This document shows positions 7,888 to 14,972 of a DNA stretch of 41,464 bases, in pieces. Numbering within the stretch: position 1 is the first letter of the stretch; every line of letters begins with the position of its first letter. The translations under genes and the position numbers were made by a program. The stretch is taken from assembly GCF_030656115.1 (NCBI RefSeq), contig NZ_JAUSOO010000153.1:1-41464 (forward strand). The letters run 5' to 3'. Below the pieces are notes generated by a model. That model did no database searches, had not been told where the DNA came from, and saw nothing but the letters and a program-made list of their open reading frames with translations. This DNA is from Hydrogenophaga sp. (lineage in GTDB: Bacteria; Pseudomonadota; Gammaproteobacteria; Burkholderiales; Burkholderiaceae_C).

Positions 7888-8298
7888 TCAGACGGCCAGT
7901 GGCGGTGCCCGCATGGCGGACATGAGCAGCACCCGCTCCGCGCTGTCGCTGTGGGGGCCGGGGCGAACGTCCCCCTGGTCCAATGGGCTTGTGTGCCCGG
8001 GTGCGCGCAGCCGCAGCAGCGGCGGTGCCCACACCATGGCCGTATGCGCCGACGACCAGACACAGGGCTGTGCCAGCCCTTCCAGGTCCGATTCACCACC
8101 CGGCGCGCTGTTTTCCAGGGCAACCCATTGCATGCCCTGCGGCGTGCAAATCTCCACCGCTGCCTGGCCCGACCATACCGGCACCACCCACGCGCCCAAG
8201 GTGCCGTGCAACGCAGAAAACAGCGTGCACAGCCACAGCAGGTGCAGCCAGCGGCGCACCTGGGCGACCGGCATGGGCAGAAGGCGCACAGACGCCAT
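7888..8298 (-). CDS. DUF2946-like protein A, lacking the HCxxC motif
   Basis: The protein has 136 residues and starts three bases after the stop of the PCu(A)C gene. A hydrophobic N-terminal helix (WLHLLWLCTLFSALHG) is followed by VEICTPQGMQWVAL, the same core found in the two other DUF2946 proteins of this cluster (WVEVCSAQGMQWV and WVEVCSASGMVWV). The family's C-terminal RAPPL signature is present at the very end (MRAPPLAV). The HCxxC site of the paralogues is degenerate: the equivalent region reads QPCVWSSAH. DUF2946 proteins are small envelope proteins often found near copper or heme genes, with no established activity. Membership rests on the shared core and tail. Loss of the second cysteine suggests either a changed metal site or decay. 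Confidence 0.75.
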   Translation of the reverse strand: MASVRLLPMPVAQVRRWLHLLWLCTLFSALHGTLGAWVVPVWSGQAAVEICTPQGMQWVALENSAPGGESDLEGLAQPCVWSSAHTAMVWAPPLLRLRAPGHTSPLDQGDVRPGPHSDSAERVLLMSAMRAPPLAV

Positions 8299-8301
8299 GG
8301 A

Positions 8302-8796
8302 TCAATGCCTGTGTTCGCTCGTTGGGGAAGCCGTGCCAATGCGCCGTGGCGTTTGCACCCAGACCGTCACCGCATGCGTACCCGCCCGCTCAAAACGCAA
8401 CGTGACAGGAAAGCGATCGCCGTCTTTCAGGGGTGCGTTCAGCTCAAACAGCATCAGGTGGTGCCCATCTTGGGCGCCATGGCGCAGCTTTACCTCGGAC
8501 TTGGCGGGCAGATCCACCGCGTCGACCGCGCGCATGCGCATCACGTCGCCATCCATTTGCATGCGGTGAATCTCCACCCGAGCGGCCACCGGCGTGCTGG
8601 CCGACAGCAGACGGTCGTTTTGCGCACCCCGGTTCCTGATGGCCCTGAAATACACCGTGCCGGTCTTCAGGCCGGGTGCGCTGGGCGTGGCGTAGGGATG
8701 GTCGACGCGCAACTCGCCGGCCTTGAAATCATGGGCCAGAACAGGCTCGACGAGCCCAAAGCCCAACAGGCCCAGCAACATGAAGCGCCGGTTCAC
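8302..8796 (-). CDS. PCu(A)C-family periplasmic copper chaperone (1)
   Basis: The protein has 164 residues if started at the GTG at 8796, which overlaps the regulator's stop in a GTGA arrangement; an ATG inside the signal (8781) is an alternative. The signal peptide (LLGLLGFGLVEPVLA) is followed by the PCu(A)C core. Copper ligands follow the family logic H-x10-M...H-x-M: His77, Met88, then His113-Leu-Met115. The second spacer is 24 residues rather than the usual 21, because of an insert around RHGAQDGHH that adds two histidines. The C-terminus ends HRH, perhaps another ligand. Chaperones of this family carry Cu(I) in the periplasm, classically to cytochrome oxidase together with SCO. It sits between the regulator and DUF2946 protein A. 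Confidence 0.88.
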   Translation of the reverse strand: MNRRFMLLGLLGFGLVEPVLAHDFKAGELRVDHPYATPSAPGLKTGTVYFRAIRNRGAQNDRLLSASTPVAARVEIHRMQMDGDVMRMRAVDAVDLPAKSEVKLRHGAQDGHHLMLFELNAPLKDGDRFPVTLRFERAGTHAVTVWVQTPRRIGTASPTSEHRH

Positions 8797-9434
8797 GCCG
8801 CGGCACCCAGCGGTACCACGTTGGCAGCCCATGCGCTGGCCAGGCGGCCCGGCGCAGCGGCAGACCACTCGCGCACCGCGCGGACCGGTCCGCCCTTGCG
8901 GCTGCGTGGGGGCAGCAGTTGCGCGAGCGCACGGCACACCGTTTCGGTCTTGGCGTCCACCAACAGCGCCACCTCGCGCAGCGCTGGCAAGGCCTGTCGG
9001 ATCGCGTCCGCCTCACCAGGCTGGGCGTACCCAAGGGATGTCACGTTCAAACCCATGAGTGCGAGCAAGTGAGCCAAGCGCTGCAACACGCTGCCGGTGC
9101 GCAACTGGGCCATGTCTTGGCTGCGTTCCATGTGCTGCAGCAGCGCCTGCTGCAGCAACGGCCGGTGCATGCTGAGGTCTTCCGAACACACCGCCTCCAG
9201 CCGGCAGGGCGTAAAGGCACTGGCGCCGAGCTGGTAGGGCTGATCGCACAGGGCCTCGATACCGATCAGATCACCGGGCAGGGCCAACTGCACCGGCTGG
9301 CAGACCGGGCCGCTGTGGCGGTCCAAACGCACAATGCCTTGAACCACGCGCCAAACCGGGCCGGATTCACCGGCCAGAAAAACCGATTGCTGGCCGGCAC
9401 AAACCAGCTCGACAGAAGAAATTGCTGATGTCAT
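8793..9434 (-). CDS. Crp/Fnr-family transcriptional regulator of the copper cluster
   Basis: The protein has 213 residues. The start at 9434 is supported by an AGGAG ribosome-binding site eight bases upstream; the long frame upstream of it lies over the DUF2946 gene and is not coding. The N-terminal two thirds are a cyclic-nucleotide-binding-like beta-roll (ALPGDLIGIEALCDQPYQLGASAFTPCRLEAV) followed by the long dimer helix. The C-terminal part is a winged helix with the recognition segment LLVDAKTETVCRALAQL. It lacks the N-terminal cysteine cluster of oxygen-sensing Fnr. It has scattered cysteines (residues 12, 45, 63, 77, 82, among others) whose roles cannot be judged. Its place inside the operon, overlapping the PCu(A)C gene, makes it the probable local regulator. 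The signal sensed is unknown. Confidence 0.85.
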   Translation of the reverse strand: MTSAISSVELVCAGQQSVFLAGESGPVWRVVQGIVRLDRHSGPVCQPVQLALPGDLIGIEALCDQPYQLGASAFTPCRLEAVCSEDLSMHRPLLQQALLQHMERSQDMAQLRTGSVLQRLAHLLALMGLNVTSLGYAQPGEADAIRQALPALREVALLVDAKTETVCRALAQLLPPRSRKGGPVRAVREWSAAAPGRLASAWAANVVPLGAAA

Positions 9435-9511
9435 GAAATGCTCCTGAGACGGGGCCGGCATTGGTGCCAAGCCACTGAACCTGCGAACCCAAGCGGGGTC
9501 GCACCGAAGGT

Positions 9512-9901
9512 TCAGCTCAGCAGCGGCGGACCACGGGCGCCTGGGCTGGGCGCATTCAGAACATGCCGCGCAGCGGCCAGGTAGGCGGGAGAGGCCCACA
9601 CACCATCGCCGGCAGGCACGGCGGGCAAGCTGGGCTGCAGCGGCGCAAAGCGCTCCGCCGCCAACGCGCAATGACCACAATGGTCCAGCGCATGCTGCAG
9701 ATCGCCTGCGTGGCCCGGTTGCGGCAAAGCGCCTCGATCCGCCAGTTGCACCCATTGCATGCCCTGAGCGCTGCAAACCTCGACCCAGTCGCCGGCCACC
9801 CGCGTGCTCGCCAGCACGCGCGAGAGCCCGGGCGCGAGCACGGCGAGCAGCATCGCGGCCAGCAGGACGCGGGTCAGCGAACGCTTCAGGTGGGTGGACA
9901 T
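9512..9901 (-). CDS. DUF2946-like protein B
   Basis: The protein has 129 residues with an N-terminal hydrophobic signal or anchor (VLLAAMLLAVLAPGLSRVLA). It contains the family core WVEVCSAQGMQWVQL, then an intact HCGHC metal-binding-like motif near residue 74, and ends with the ARGPPLLS tail. The WVEVCSAQGM core is almost the same as in protein C (11667-12071), while the linker between motifs differs. It lies between the Spy-like gene and the Crp/Fnr gene, with gaps of 35 and 77 bases. A periplasm-facing membrane anchor with three cysteines and two histidines would suit transient copper binding, but that is inference from the motifs and neighbours. Confidence 0.8.
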   Translation of the reverse strand: MSTHLKRSLTRVLLAAMLLAVLAPGLSRVLASTRVAGDWVEVCSAQGMQWVQLADRGALPQPGHAGDLQHALDHCGHCALAAERFAPLQPSLPAVPAGDGVWASPAYLAAARHVLNAPSPGARGPPLLS

Positions 9902-9936
9902 GCCAGGGGCGGCAGCTCAGGGCAGGAGGCCAGCGC

Positions 9937-10374
9937 TCAGCGCAAACCGTCCAGGTACAGCTTGCTGAGCTGTGCGAACTGCTCGGCACTCAAGACCTTG
10001 CGCAAGGCTTCGACGCAGCGGTCACGGCCCTTGAAATGCGCCACTTCGGCCTCGGCGATCTGTTGCATCAGCGCCTCGCGTTCAGCCGGAGGCTTGTTGT
10101 CCAGGATGGCCATGCGCAACTGGCCGCGCAACTCAACGATCTTCTTCTGCACTGCGATGCGGCCGGGCATGGCCTGTTTGCGGTAGTCCGCCAGCGCCTG
10201 GATTTGTTCGGCGCTGAGCTTGAGATCGGCCTCGTAACGCAGGGTGAGCGGCATCAACTCCACCACAGGAATGGCCGCATCGCCGGGCACGTTTTTGGCC
10301 ACCGCGAGGCTGCCGGTCACCACCAGCGCCAGCAGCATGGCAGCACAGCGCACGGTACGGAAAGTGGTTTTCAT
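9937..10374 (-). CDS. Spy/CpxP-like periplasmic protein
   Basis: The protein has 145 residues, started at the ATG at 10374 with a GGAG ribosome-binding site. After a signal peptide ending in SLAVA the mature part is almost entirely helical and charged. It contains two LTxxQ-type motifs (LSAEQIQAL and LSAEQFAQL), the mark of the Spy/CpxP/CnrX group. Between them lies a long helix pair (RIAVQKKIVELRGQLRMAI and REALMQQIAEAEVAHF). Members are periplasmic chaperones or metal sensors induced by copper, zinc or envelope stress. It follows the second PCu(A)C gene within 42 bases and belongs to the same transcription unit. No sigma or anti-sigma partner is present, so a chaperone or sponge role fits better than a CnrX-type sensor role. 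Confidence 0.75.
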   Translation of the reverse strand: MKTTFRTVRCAAMLLALVVTGSLAVAKNVPGDAAIPVVELMPLTLRYEADLKLSAEQIQALADYRKQAMPGRIAVQKKIVELRGQLRMAILDNKPPAEREALMQQIAEAEVAHFKGRDRCVEALRKVLSAEQFAQLSKLYLDGLR

Positions 10375-10416
10375 TGGGATCTCCAAGGTCACCAAGGTCT
10401 ATAGGGGTTGGGGGTC

Positions 10417-10902
10417 TCAATGCTTGTGGCTACCGTGGCCCATGTCGTTCTTCATGGGCGCAGGGCCATTGCCACCGCCCAGCGCGGTCACGGGGGCTTT
10501 GATTTCTTGCGTGAAGCGCTTCTTGGCATCGTCTTCAAACACCAGCGTGATGGCCACACTGTCGCCCCCCTTCATTTGTTGTTTCAGGTCCATCAGCATC
10601 ACGTGGTAGCCGCCCGGCTTGAGCTCCAGGGTGCGGCCTGCCGCCAGGTCCAGACCTGGAATCTGGCGCATTTTCATCACGTCGTTTTCCATCGCCATTT
10701 CATGGATTTCAACCACGCCGGCCACAGGCGACTGGGCCGCCACCAGGCGGGCATTGGCCGAGGGCGTCAGGCGCATGAATGCGCCGGTGGCCTTTTGGGT
10801 GGAGACGGTGCCGCGCACCCAGGCGTCTTCTACTTTGACGGTGGTCTGGGCCCAGGCGCTGGCAGTGACGGCGAGCAAGGCGGTGATGAGCAATTTTTTC
10901 AT
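10417..10902 (-). CDS. PCu(A)C-family periplasmic copper chaperone (2)
   Basis: The protein has 161 residues. The start at 10902 follows an AGGAG site. Its signal peptide ends SAWA-Q. The copper site matches the textbook motif H-x10-M-x21-H-x-M exactly: His67, Met78, His100 and Met102. It is therefore a canonical chaperone, unlike the first PCu(A)C protein with its three-residue insert. The C-terminal tail is rich in Met and His (APMKNDMGHGSHKH), a frequent extra copper-binding extension in this family. It lies directly downstream of the SCO gene, the conserved pairing seen where the two deliver copper to the CuA centre of cytochrome oxidase. Here the rest of the operon suggests a wider copper-handling role. 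Confidence 0.93.
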   Translation of the reverse strand: MKKLLITALLAVTASAWAQTTVKVEDAWVRGTVSTQKATGAFMRLTPSANARLVAAQSPVAGVVEIHEMAMENDVMKMRQIPGLDLAAGRTLELKPGGYHVMLMDLKQQMKGGDSVAITLVFEDDAKKRFTQEIKAPVTALGGGNGPAPMKNDMGHGSHKH

Positions 10903-10948
10903 GGTGACTCCTGTTGAAAGGGGAAAAAAGGAAAGAGAACGGTGCAAC

Positions 10949-11602
10949 TCAGTGGGTCTTTTCGGCAAGCAACTTTTTGATGTCGAAGGCGTAGTCGTCG
11001 GCGCTCTGCTCGTGTCGCAGTGCCAGGCGCAAACGGCCCTGACGGTCAAACAGATAGGTCAGTGCCGTGTGGTCCATGGTGTAGCTGCTGCCGGTCGGAA
11101 TCTTTTTGAAGAACACCCGAAATTCATCGGCCGCAGCCTTGATCTGCGCGGTGTCACCGGTCAGCGCCATGAATGAAGCGTCGAAGGCGGCCATGTACTC
11201 GCGCAACAAAGCCGGCGTGTCGCGCTCTGGGTCCACCGTCACAAACAGCAGTTGCACCTGGGCGGCGTCAGGCCCGAGCTGTTGCATCACGGCCGAAGCC
11301 CGTGTCAGCGCCGTCGGACACACATCGGGGCACTGCACAAAGCCGAAATACAGCATCACCACCTGGCCACGGTAATCGGCCAGGGTTCGCGGCTGGCCGT
11401 TGAAGTCGGTCAGGGCAAAGTCGCGGCCATACGGAGCGCCTGAGATATCGATGCCCTTGAAGCCCGCAGAGCCACCGGTGACAGAAGGACCATCGCACGC
11501 AGCCAACAACCCACTACAGACCACCGCACCCAACCACACGGCGGCCGAGCGGCGGCTCAGTCCGTGTTGCGCCTGCGGCGCCTTAGAAACCCAATGAGGC
11601 AT
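10949..11602 (-). CDS. SCO1/SenC-family copper lipoprotein
   Basis: The protein has 217 residues. The ATG at 11602 follows a GGGAGG ribosome-binding site. The N-terminal signal ends in a lipobox (GLLAAC, Cys36), so it is a membrane-anchored, periplasm-facing thioredoxin-fold protein. The copper or redox site is complete: CPDVC at residues 91-95 and the distal His178 in SYTMDHTAL. FVTVDPERDTP is the typical SCO segment. SCO proteins insert copper into, or reduce, the CuA site of cytochrome c oxidase and also act in general periplasmic copper handling. The gene is followed 46 bases later by the canonical PCu(A)C gene. It is the second gene of the cluster after DUF2946 protein C. Confidence 0.93.
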   Translation of the reverse strand: MPHWVSKAPQAQHGLSRRSAAVWLGAVVCSGLLAACDGPSVTGGSAGFKGIDISGAPYGRDFALTDFNGQPRTLADYRGQVVMLYFGFVQCPDVCPTALTRASAVMQQLGPDAAQVQLLFVTVDPERDTPALLREYMAAFDASFMALTGDTAQIKAAADEFRVFFKKIPTGSSYTMDHTALTYLFDRQGRLRLALRHEQSADDYAFDIKKLLAEKTH

Positions 11603-11666
11603 GGGGCCTCCCTAAAAATCGTGAAACACACGCAGCACCCGCGAAAGGTGTGCGACCGTGGTGATT

Positions 11667-12071
11667 TCAGGTGGCGAGAGGAGGCGCTCGGGCGTGGGCA
11701 ACGGCCCAAACCCCCGCGAGCGCGGCGGCGTAGAAAAAGGCGGGAGGGCGCTCCGTCTGGCGCGGCGGTGCTTCGGCCGCATCGACCGATGGCGGCAAGC
11801 CTGCCGCCCCACCGTGCAGGCTGCACCAGGCGCAGTGCATAGAAGCGTCGGACATTGGCGCGCTGTGCCCGCTGCTCTGCGGGTCTGCGGCGTCCAAACC
11901 GGTGTCGGCCTTGACCCAGACCATGCCGCTGGCACTGCACACCTCGACCCATTGAGCCCCGTCAGACGAGGCCACCACCGCCTGCGCCAGCGTAGGCGCC
12001 AGCGCGCTCAACACCATGGCGAGCATGGCCAGCCAGGCGGTGAATCGGCGGTGGACACGGGTCAAAGACAT
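11667..12071 (-). CDS. DUF2946-like protein C, first gene of the copper cluster
   Basis: The protein has 134 residues. An N-terminal hydrophobic segment (AWLAMLAMVLSALAPTLAQA) is followed by the core WVEVCSASGMVWVKA, then an intact HCAWC motif near residue 80, a second hydrophobic stretch (FFYAAALAGVWAV) and the tail ARAPPLAT. Of the three DUF2946 proteins in this cluster it shows the complete set of family marks most clearly. It is the first gene of the minus-strand run, 122 bases from the divergent glutathione transferase gene, so the cluster promoter should lie between them. I see no convincing CueR or CopY operator there. Function unknown; envelope metal binding is inferred. Confidence 0.8.
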   Translation of the reverse strand: MSLTRVHRRFTAWLAMLAMVLSALAPTLAQAVVASSDGAQWVEVCSASGMVWVKADTGLDAADPQSSGHSAPMSDASMHCAWCSLHGGAAGLPPSVDAAEAPPRQTERPPAFFYAAALAGVWAVAHARAPPLAT

Positions 12072-12193
12072 CTTCGCAGTGTATCAGCGTGCGCAGTCTT
12101 GCAAGCCCTGCGGGCCGTGTTGCCTGCGCGACGCCTGCACCAGCCAAGCCCGAACTACCATCGCGTCACCCATCCAACCAACGGAGACAACCG

Positions 12194-12838
12194 ATGCTCA
12201 CACTCTGCGGCTTCGCGGCCAGCAACTACTACAACAAGGTCAAACTTGCCCTGCTTGAAAAAGGCGTGCCGTTTGAAGAAGAGCTAGCCTGGGTGGGCCA
12301 GACCGACACCGACGCCAGCCCTCTCGGCAAGGTGCCCTACCTGAAAACCGACGAGGGAACGCTCTGCGAGTCCACCGTGATGCTGGAATATATTGAGGCC
12401 AAATATCCGCAGCATCCGCTGCTGCCAGCCGACCCCTTTGCGGCCGCCAAGGTGCGCGAATTGCTGCGCTACCTGGAACTGCACCTGGAACTGGTGGCGC
12501 GCAACCTGTACCCCGAGGCCTTTTTTGGCGGCAAGGTGAGCGACAGCACCAAGGAAAAGACGGGCCAGCAACTGGAGAAAAACGTGGCCGCCTTTGCCAA
12601 ACTGACCCGGTTTTCGCCCTTCATTGCCGGCGATACCTTCACCCTGGCCGACTGCGCTGCACTGGTGCATCTGCCGCTGGTGGGCAGCGCCACCAAGATC
12701 ATTTATGGCCGGGACTACCTGGCCGATTTGCCGGTACGCGCCTACCTTAAACACCTGGGCGAACGCCCCACGGTGCAGCGCGTGGGCGCTGACCGCAAGG
12801 CCAATACCGAACTGATGCTGCAACGCATGAAGGCCTGA
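12194..12838 (+). CDS. Glutathione S-transferase
   Basis: This cytoplasmic enzyme of 214 residues would conjugate or reduce substrates with glutathione. The ATG at 12194 follows a GGAG site; the longer frame upstream has no support. The N-terminal thioredoxin-fold domain shows the active-site region CGFAASNYYNKVKLAL and the glutathione-contact loop GKVPYLKTDEG with the ES pair in LCESTVMLEYIE. The C-terminal all-helical domain contains FIAGDTFTLADCAAL, the N-capping motif of GST folds. The length is normal. It is divergent from the copper cluster and convergent with plsC, so it is probably transcribed alone. The substrate cannot be named; a stress or detoxification role is likely. Confidence 0.9.
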   Translation: MLTLCGFAASNYYNKVKLALLEKGVPFEEELAWVGQTDTDASPLGKVPYLKTDEGTLCESTVMLEYIEAKYPQHPLLPADPFAAAKVRELLRYLELHLELVARNLYPEAFFGGKVSDSTKEKTGQQLEKNVAAFAKLTRFSPFIAGDTFTLADCAALVHLPLVGSATKIIYGRDYLADLPVRAYLKHLGERPTVQRVGADRKANTELMLQRMKA

Positions 12839-12869
12839 GAAGCTTCAGCAGGGCAGCTGGCCAGATAGC

Positions 12870-13622
12870 TCAACGCGGGGGTGGGTCGGGCTGCAACAGC
12901 CGCTCCACCTCAGCGTGCAGGTCTTGCGCCCAGGTCCGGCGATCACGGCCGTTGTGGGTCTGCGACTCGCCGTAAACCACCACCGCTTGCAGGTTGTTGG
13001 CGCGCAGGGTGGTCCAGATCGATGCGATCAACGTGGTGTCACCGATGAAGACGGGGGCATGGCTGCGCTGGCCGCTGGCTCCATCCACAAACCGCAATGC
13101 CACCGGCACCACCGGCGCGTGGACCGCGATGGCAGCCTGAAATACGTTGGCATGAAAGGGCAGCATCGCGCGGCCATCGCCAGTGGTGCCTTCGGGGAAG
13201 ACGGCCAGTATGTCGTGCGCCTGTAGCCGCTCGGCCATGTGGTGCACCACGCGCATGGCGTCGCGTCGGCTTTCGCGTTCAATGTAAAGCGTACCGGCCC
13301 CGGTGATGAGCGCGCCCAGCAACGGCCAATGTTTCACATCGGCCTTGGACACAAAGCGGGCGGGTTGCGCGGCGTTCATCACCAGAATATCAAGCCACGA
13401 CACGTGGTTGGCCACCAGCAGCGCCGGACCTTGAGCGGGCGGTGTACCGCGCACCACCAGCGTCACGCCCATGATGTCCATCATCTGACGCGACCAAGCG
13501 CGCACCAGCAGTTGGGTTTGCGCTGGCGAGAGTTGGGCAAACTCGCTGCGGACGATCCACAGCCCGCGCAGCACGTGACCCAGGGCCCGTAGCGCGCGCC
13601 CCGTGGCGCGCAAACGGCTCAC
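12870..13622 (-). CDS. plsC: 1-acylglycerol-3-phosphate O-acyltransferase (PlsC family)
   Basis: This membrane-bound acyltransferase of 250 residues makes phosphatidic acid from lysophosphatidic acid. The catalytic NHxxxxD motif is intact (NHVSWLD, His73 and Asp78), and the substrate-binding FPEGTT is at 142-147. The start at 13622 overlaps the stop of the upstream dihydroorotase-like gene by four bases (ATGA), so it is coupled to the pyrimidine operon. Burkholderiales often carry several plsC-like genes. Some act on ornithine lipids (OlsA type), which cannot be excluded here. It is the last gene of the run that starts with yqgE at 17438. Confidence 0.88.
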   Translation of the reverse strand: MSRLRATGRALRALGHVLRGLWIVRSEFAQLSPAQTQLLVRAWSRQMMDIMGVTLVVRGTPPAQGPALLVANHVSWLDILVMNAAQPARFVSKADVKHWPLLGALITGAGTLYIERESRRDAMRVVHHMAERLQAHDILAVFPEGTTGDGRAMLPFHANVFQAAIAVHAPVVPVALRFVDGASGQRSHAPVFIGDTTLIASIWTTLRANNLQAVVVYGESQTHNGRDRRTWAQDLHAEVERLLQPDPPPR

Positions 13623-14962
13623 GCGGCGGTGGCCAGTACGGTGCCCGGGGCCAGGTGGGCCAATTGCCCACCCACCAGCGTTGCGCGCACCGACACCGGC
13701 ATTTCATGCCCTTCAAAGGGCGTGTGCTTGCCTTGGCTGCGCAACGCGCTGCGCTGCACCGTCCAGCCCTGGTCAGGATCGAACACACACAAGTCGGCCA
13801 CGCCGCCAACCGCCAGCCGGCCCACGCTGGCTTGCAGCGTACCCAGGCTGGTACCCAGCACCGCCTGCGGCCCGCTGGTGAGCACGGTCAACGCTTGCAT
13901 GAGGCTGCGGCCGTCTTGCTGCGCCCACTTGCAGGCGAGACCCAGCAACAATTCCACGGCGGTGGCACCGGGTTCGGCTTCGGCAAACGGCAGAATCTTG
14001 GCATCGCTGTCCACAGGGTTGTGATCCGATACCAAGGCGTCAATCGTGCCGTCGGCCAGACCTGCGCGCAGCGCGTCGCGGTCGCGTTGCTGGCGCACCG
14101 GTGGCTGCAGGCGCAGGCGGCTGTCGTAAAAGCCAATGTCCACATCGGTCAGGTGCAGGTTGTGCACGCTCACATCGCAGGTGACTGGCAGGCCCTCGGC
14201 CTTGGCCTGGCGCACCAGGGCCAGACCGCCCGCGCTGCTGATGCGGCACAGGTGCACGCGCGCACCCGTGCTGCCCGCTGGCTTGCCCTGCACCGCGCGC
14301 ATGAGTTCAAACAGGGTGTGCAGCGCAATGGTTTCGGCCGCCGCCGGAATGCCCGACAAGCCCAGCCGCGTGGCCAGCGGGCCGCTGGCGGCCACGCCTT
14401 TGCCCAGCCAGAAATCTTGCGGGCGCAGCCACACGGTGTAGCCAAACGTGGCCGCGTATTGCAGGGCACGCTGCAGCACCTGCACGTTGACAATGGGCAC
14501 CTCGGCCTGACCGAAGCCAATACAACCGGATTCGGTCAACTCGGCCATTTCGGTCAGCACCTCGCCCTTGAGGCCGCGCGTGAGCGCACCCAGCGGAAAC
14601 ACCCGCGCCAGATGCAGCTTTTCAGCGCGGAACTTGAGCATGTCCACCAGACCAGGCTCGTCCAGCACGGGGTCGGTGTCGGGCGGGCACACCAACGAGG
14701 TGACGCCACCGGCCACCGCTGCAGCCATTTCGCTCTCCAGCATGCCGGCGTGCTCCTGGCCGGGTTCGCGCAGCCGCACCGACAAGTCCACCAGGCCGGG
14801 CACCACCACGCACCCGCTGGCATCAATGATGCGGTTGGGCTGGAACTCGGGTGCAACCTGCCCGATGGCAATGATGCGGCCTGCGGCAATGGCCACGTCG
14901 GCCAGTTCGTCGCGGCCCGTGGCAGGGTCAATGACGCGACCATTCTGAATCAGGATTTTCAT
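13619..14962 (-). CDS. pyrC': Dihydroorotase-like protein PyrC' (predicted catalytically inactive)
   Basis: This amidohydrolase-fold protein of 447 residues is of the dihydroorotase type encoded next to aspartate carbamoyltransferase. The first zinc-binding motif, normally HxH in a DxHxHLREPG context, reads DLSVRLREPG: residues 61 and 63 are Ser and Arg, so the metal site cannot form in the usual way. The late aspartate region is SDHNPVDSDAK instead of SDHAPH. This is the pattern of the PyrC' (PyrX) proteins of Pseudomonas, which have lost activity and instead hold PyrB in a large complex. It starts 10 bases after the pyrB stop and overlaps plsC. A working dihydroorotase must be encoded elsewhere. 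Family certain; inactivity inferred from the missing ligands. Confidence 0.9.
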   Translation of the reverse strand: MKILIQNGRVIDPATGRDELADVAIAAGRIIAIGQVAPEFQPNRIIDASGCVVVPGLVDLSVRLREPGQEHAGMLESEMAAAVAGGVTSLVCPPDTDPVLDEPGLVDMLKFRAEKLHLARVFPLGALTRGLKGEVLTEMAELTESGCIGFGQAEVPIVNVQVLQRALQYAATFGYTVWLRPQDFWLGKGVAASGPLATRLGLSGIPAAAETIALHTLFELMRAVQGKPAGSTGARVHLCRISSAGGLALVRQAKAEGLPVTCDVSVHNLHLTDVDIGFYDSRLRLQPPVRQQRDRDALRAGLADGTIDALVSDHNPVDSDAKILPFAEAEPGATAVELLLGLACKWAQQDGRSLMQALTVLTSGPQAVLGTSLGTLQASVGRLAVGGVADLCVFDPDQGWTVQRSALRSQGKHTPFEGHEMPVSVRATLVGGQLAHLAPGTVLATAA

Positions 14963-14972
14963 TTTCTCGTCC

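Noticed and set aside
12072..12193. Promoter-like TTGCAA/TACACT pair on the minus strand before DUF2946 protein C
   Set aside because: The spacer is only 15 bases and the implied transcript would start at the ATG. No CueR- or CopY-type operator is visible, so I do not list it as a feature.
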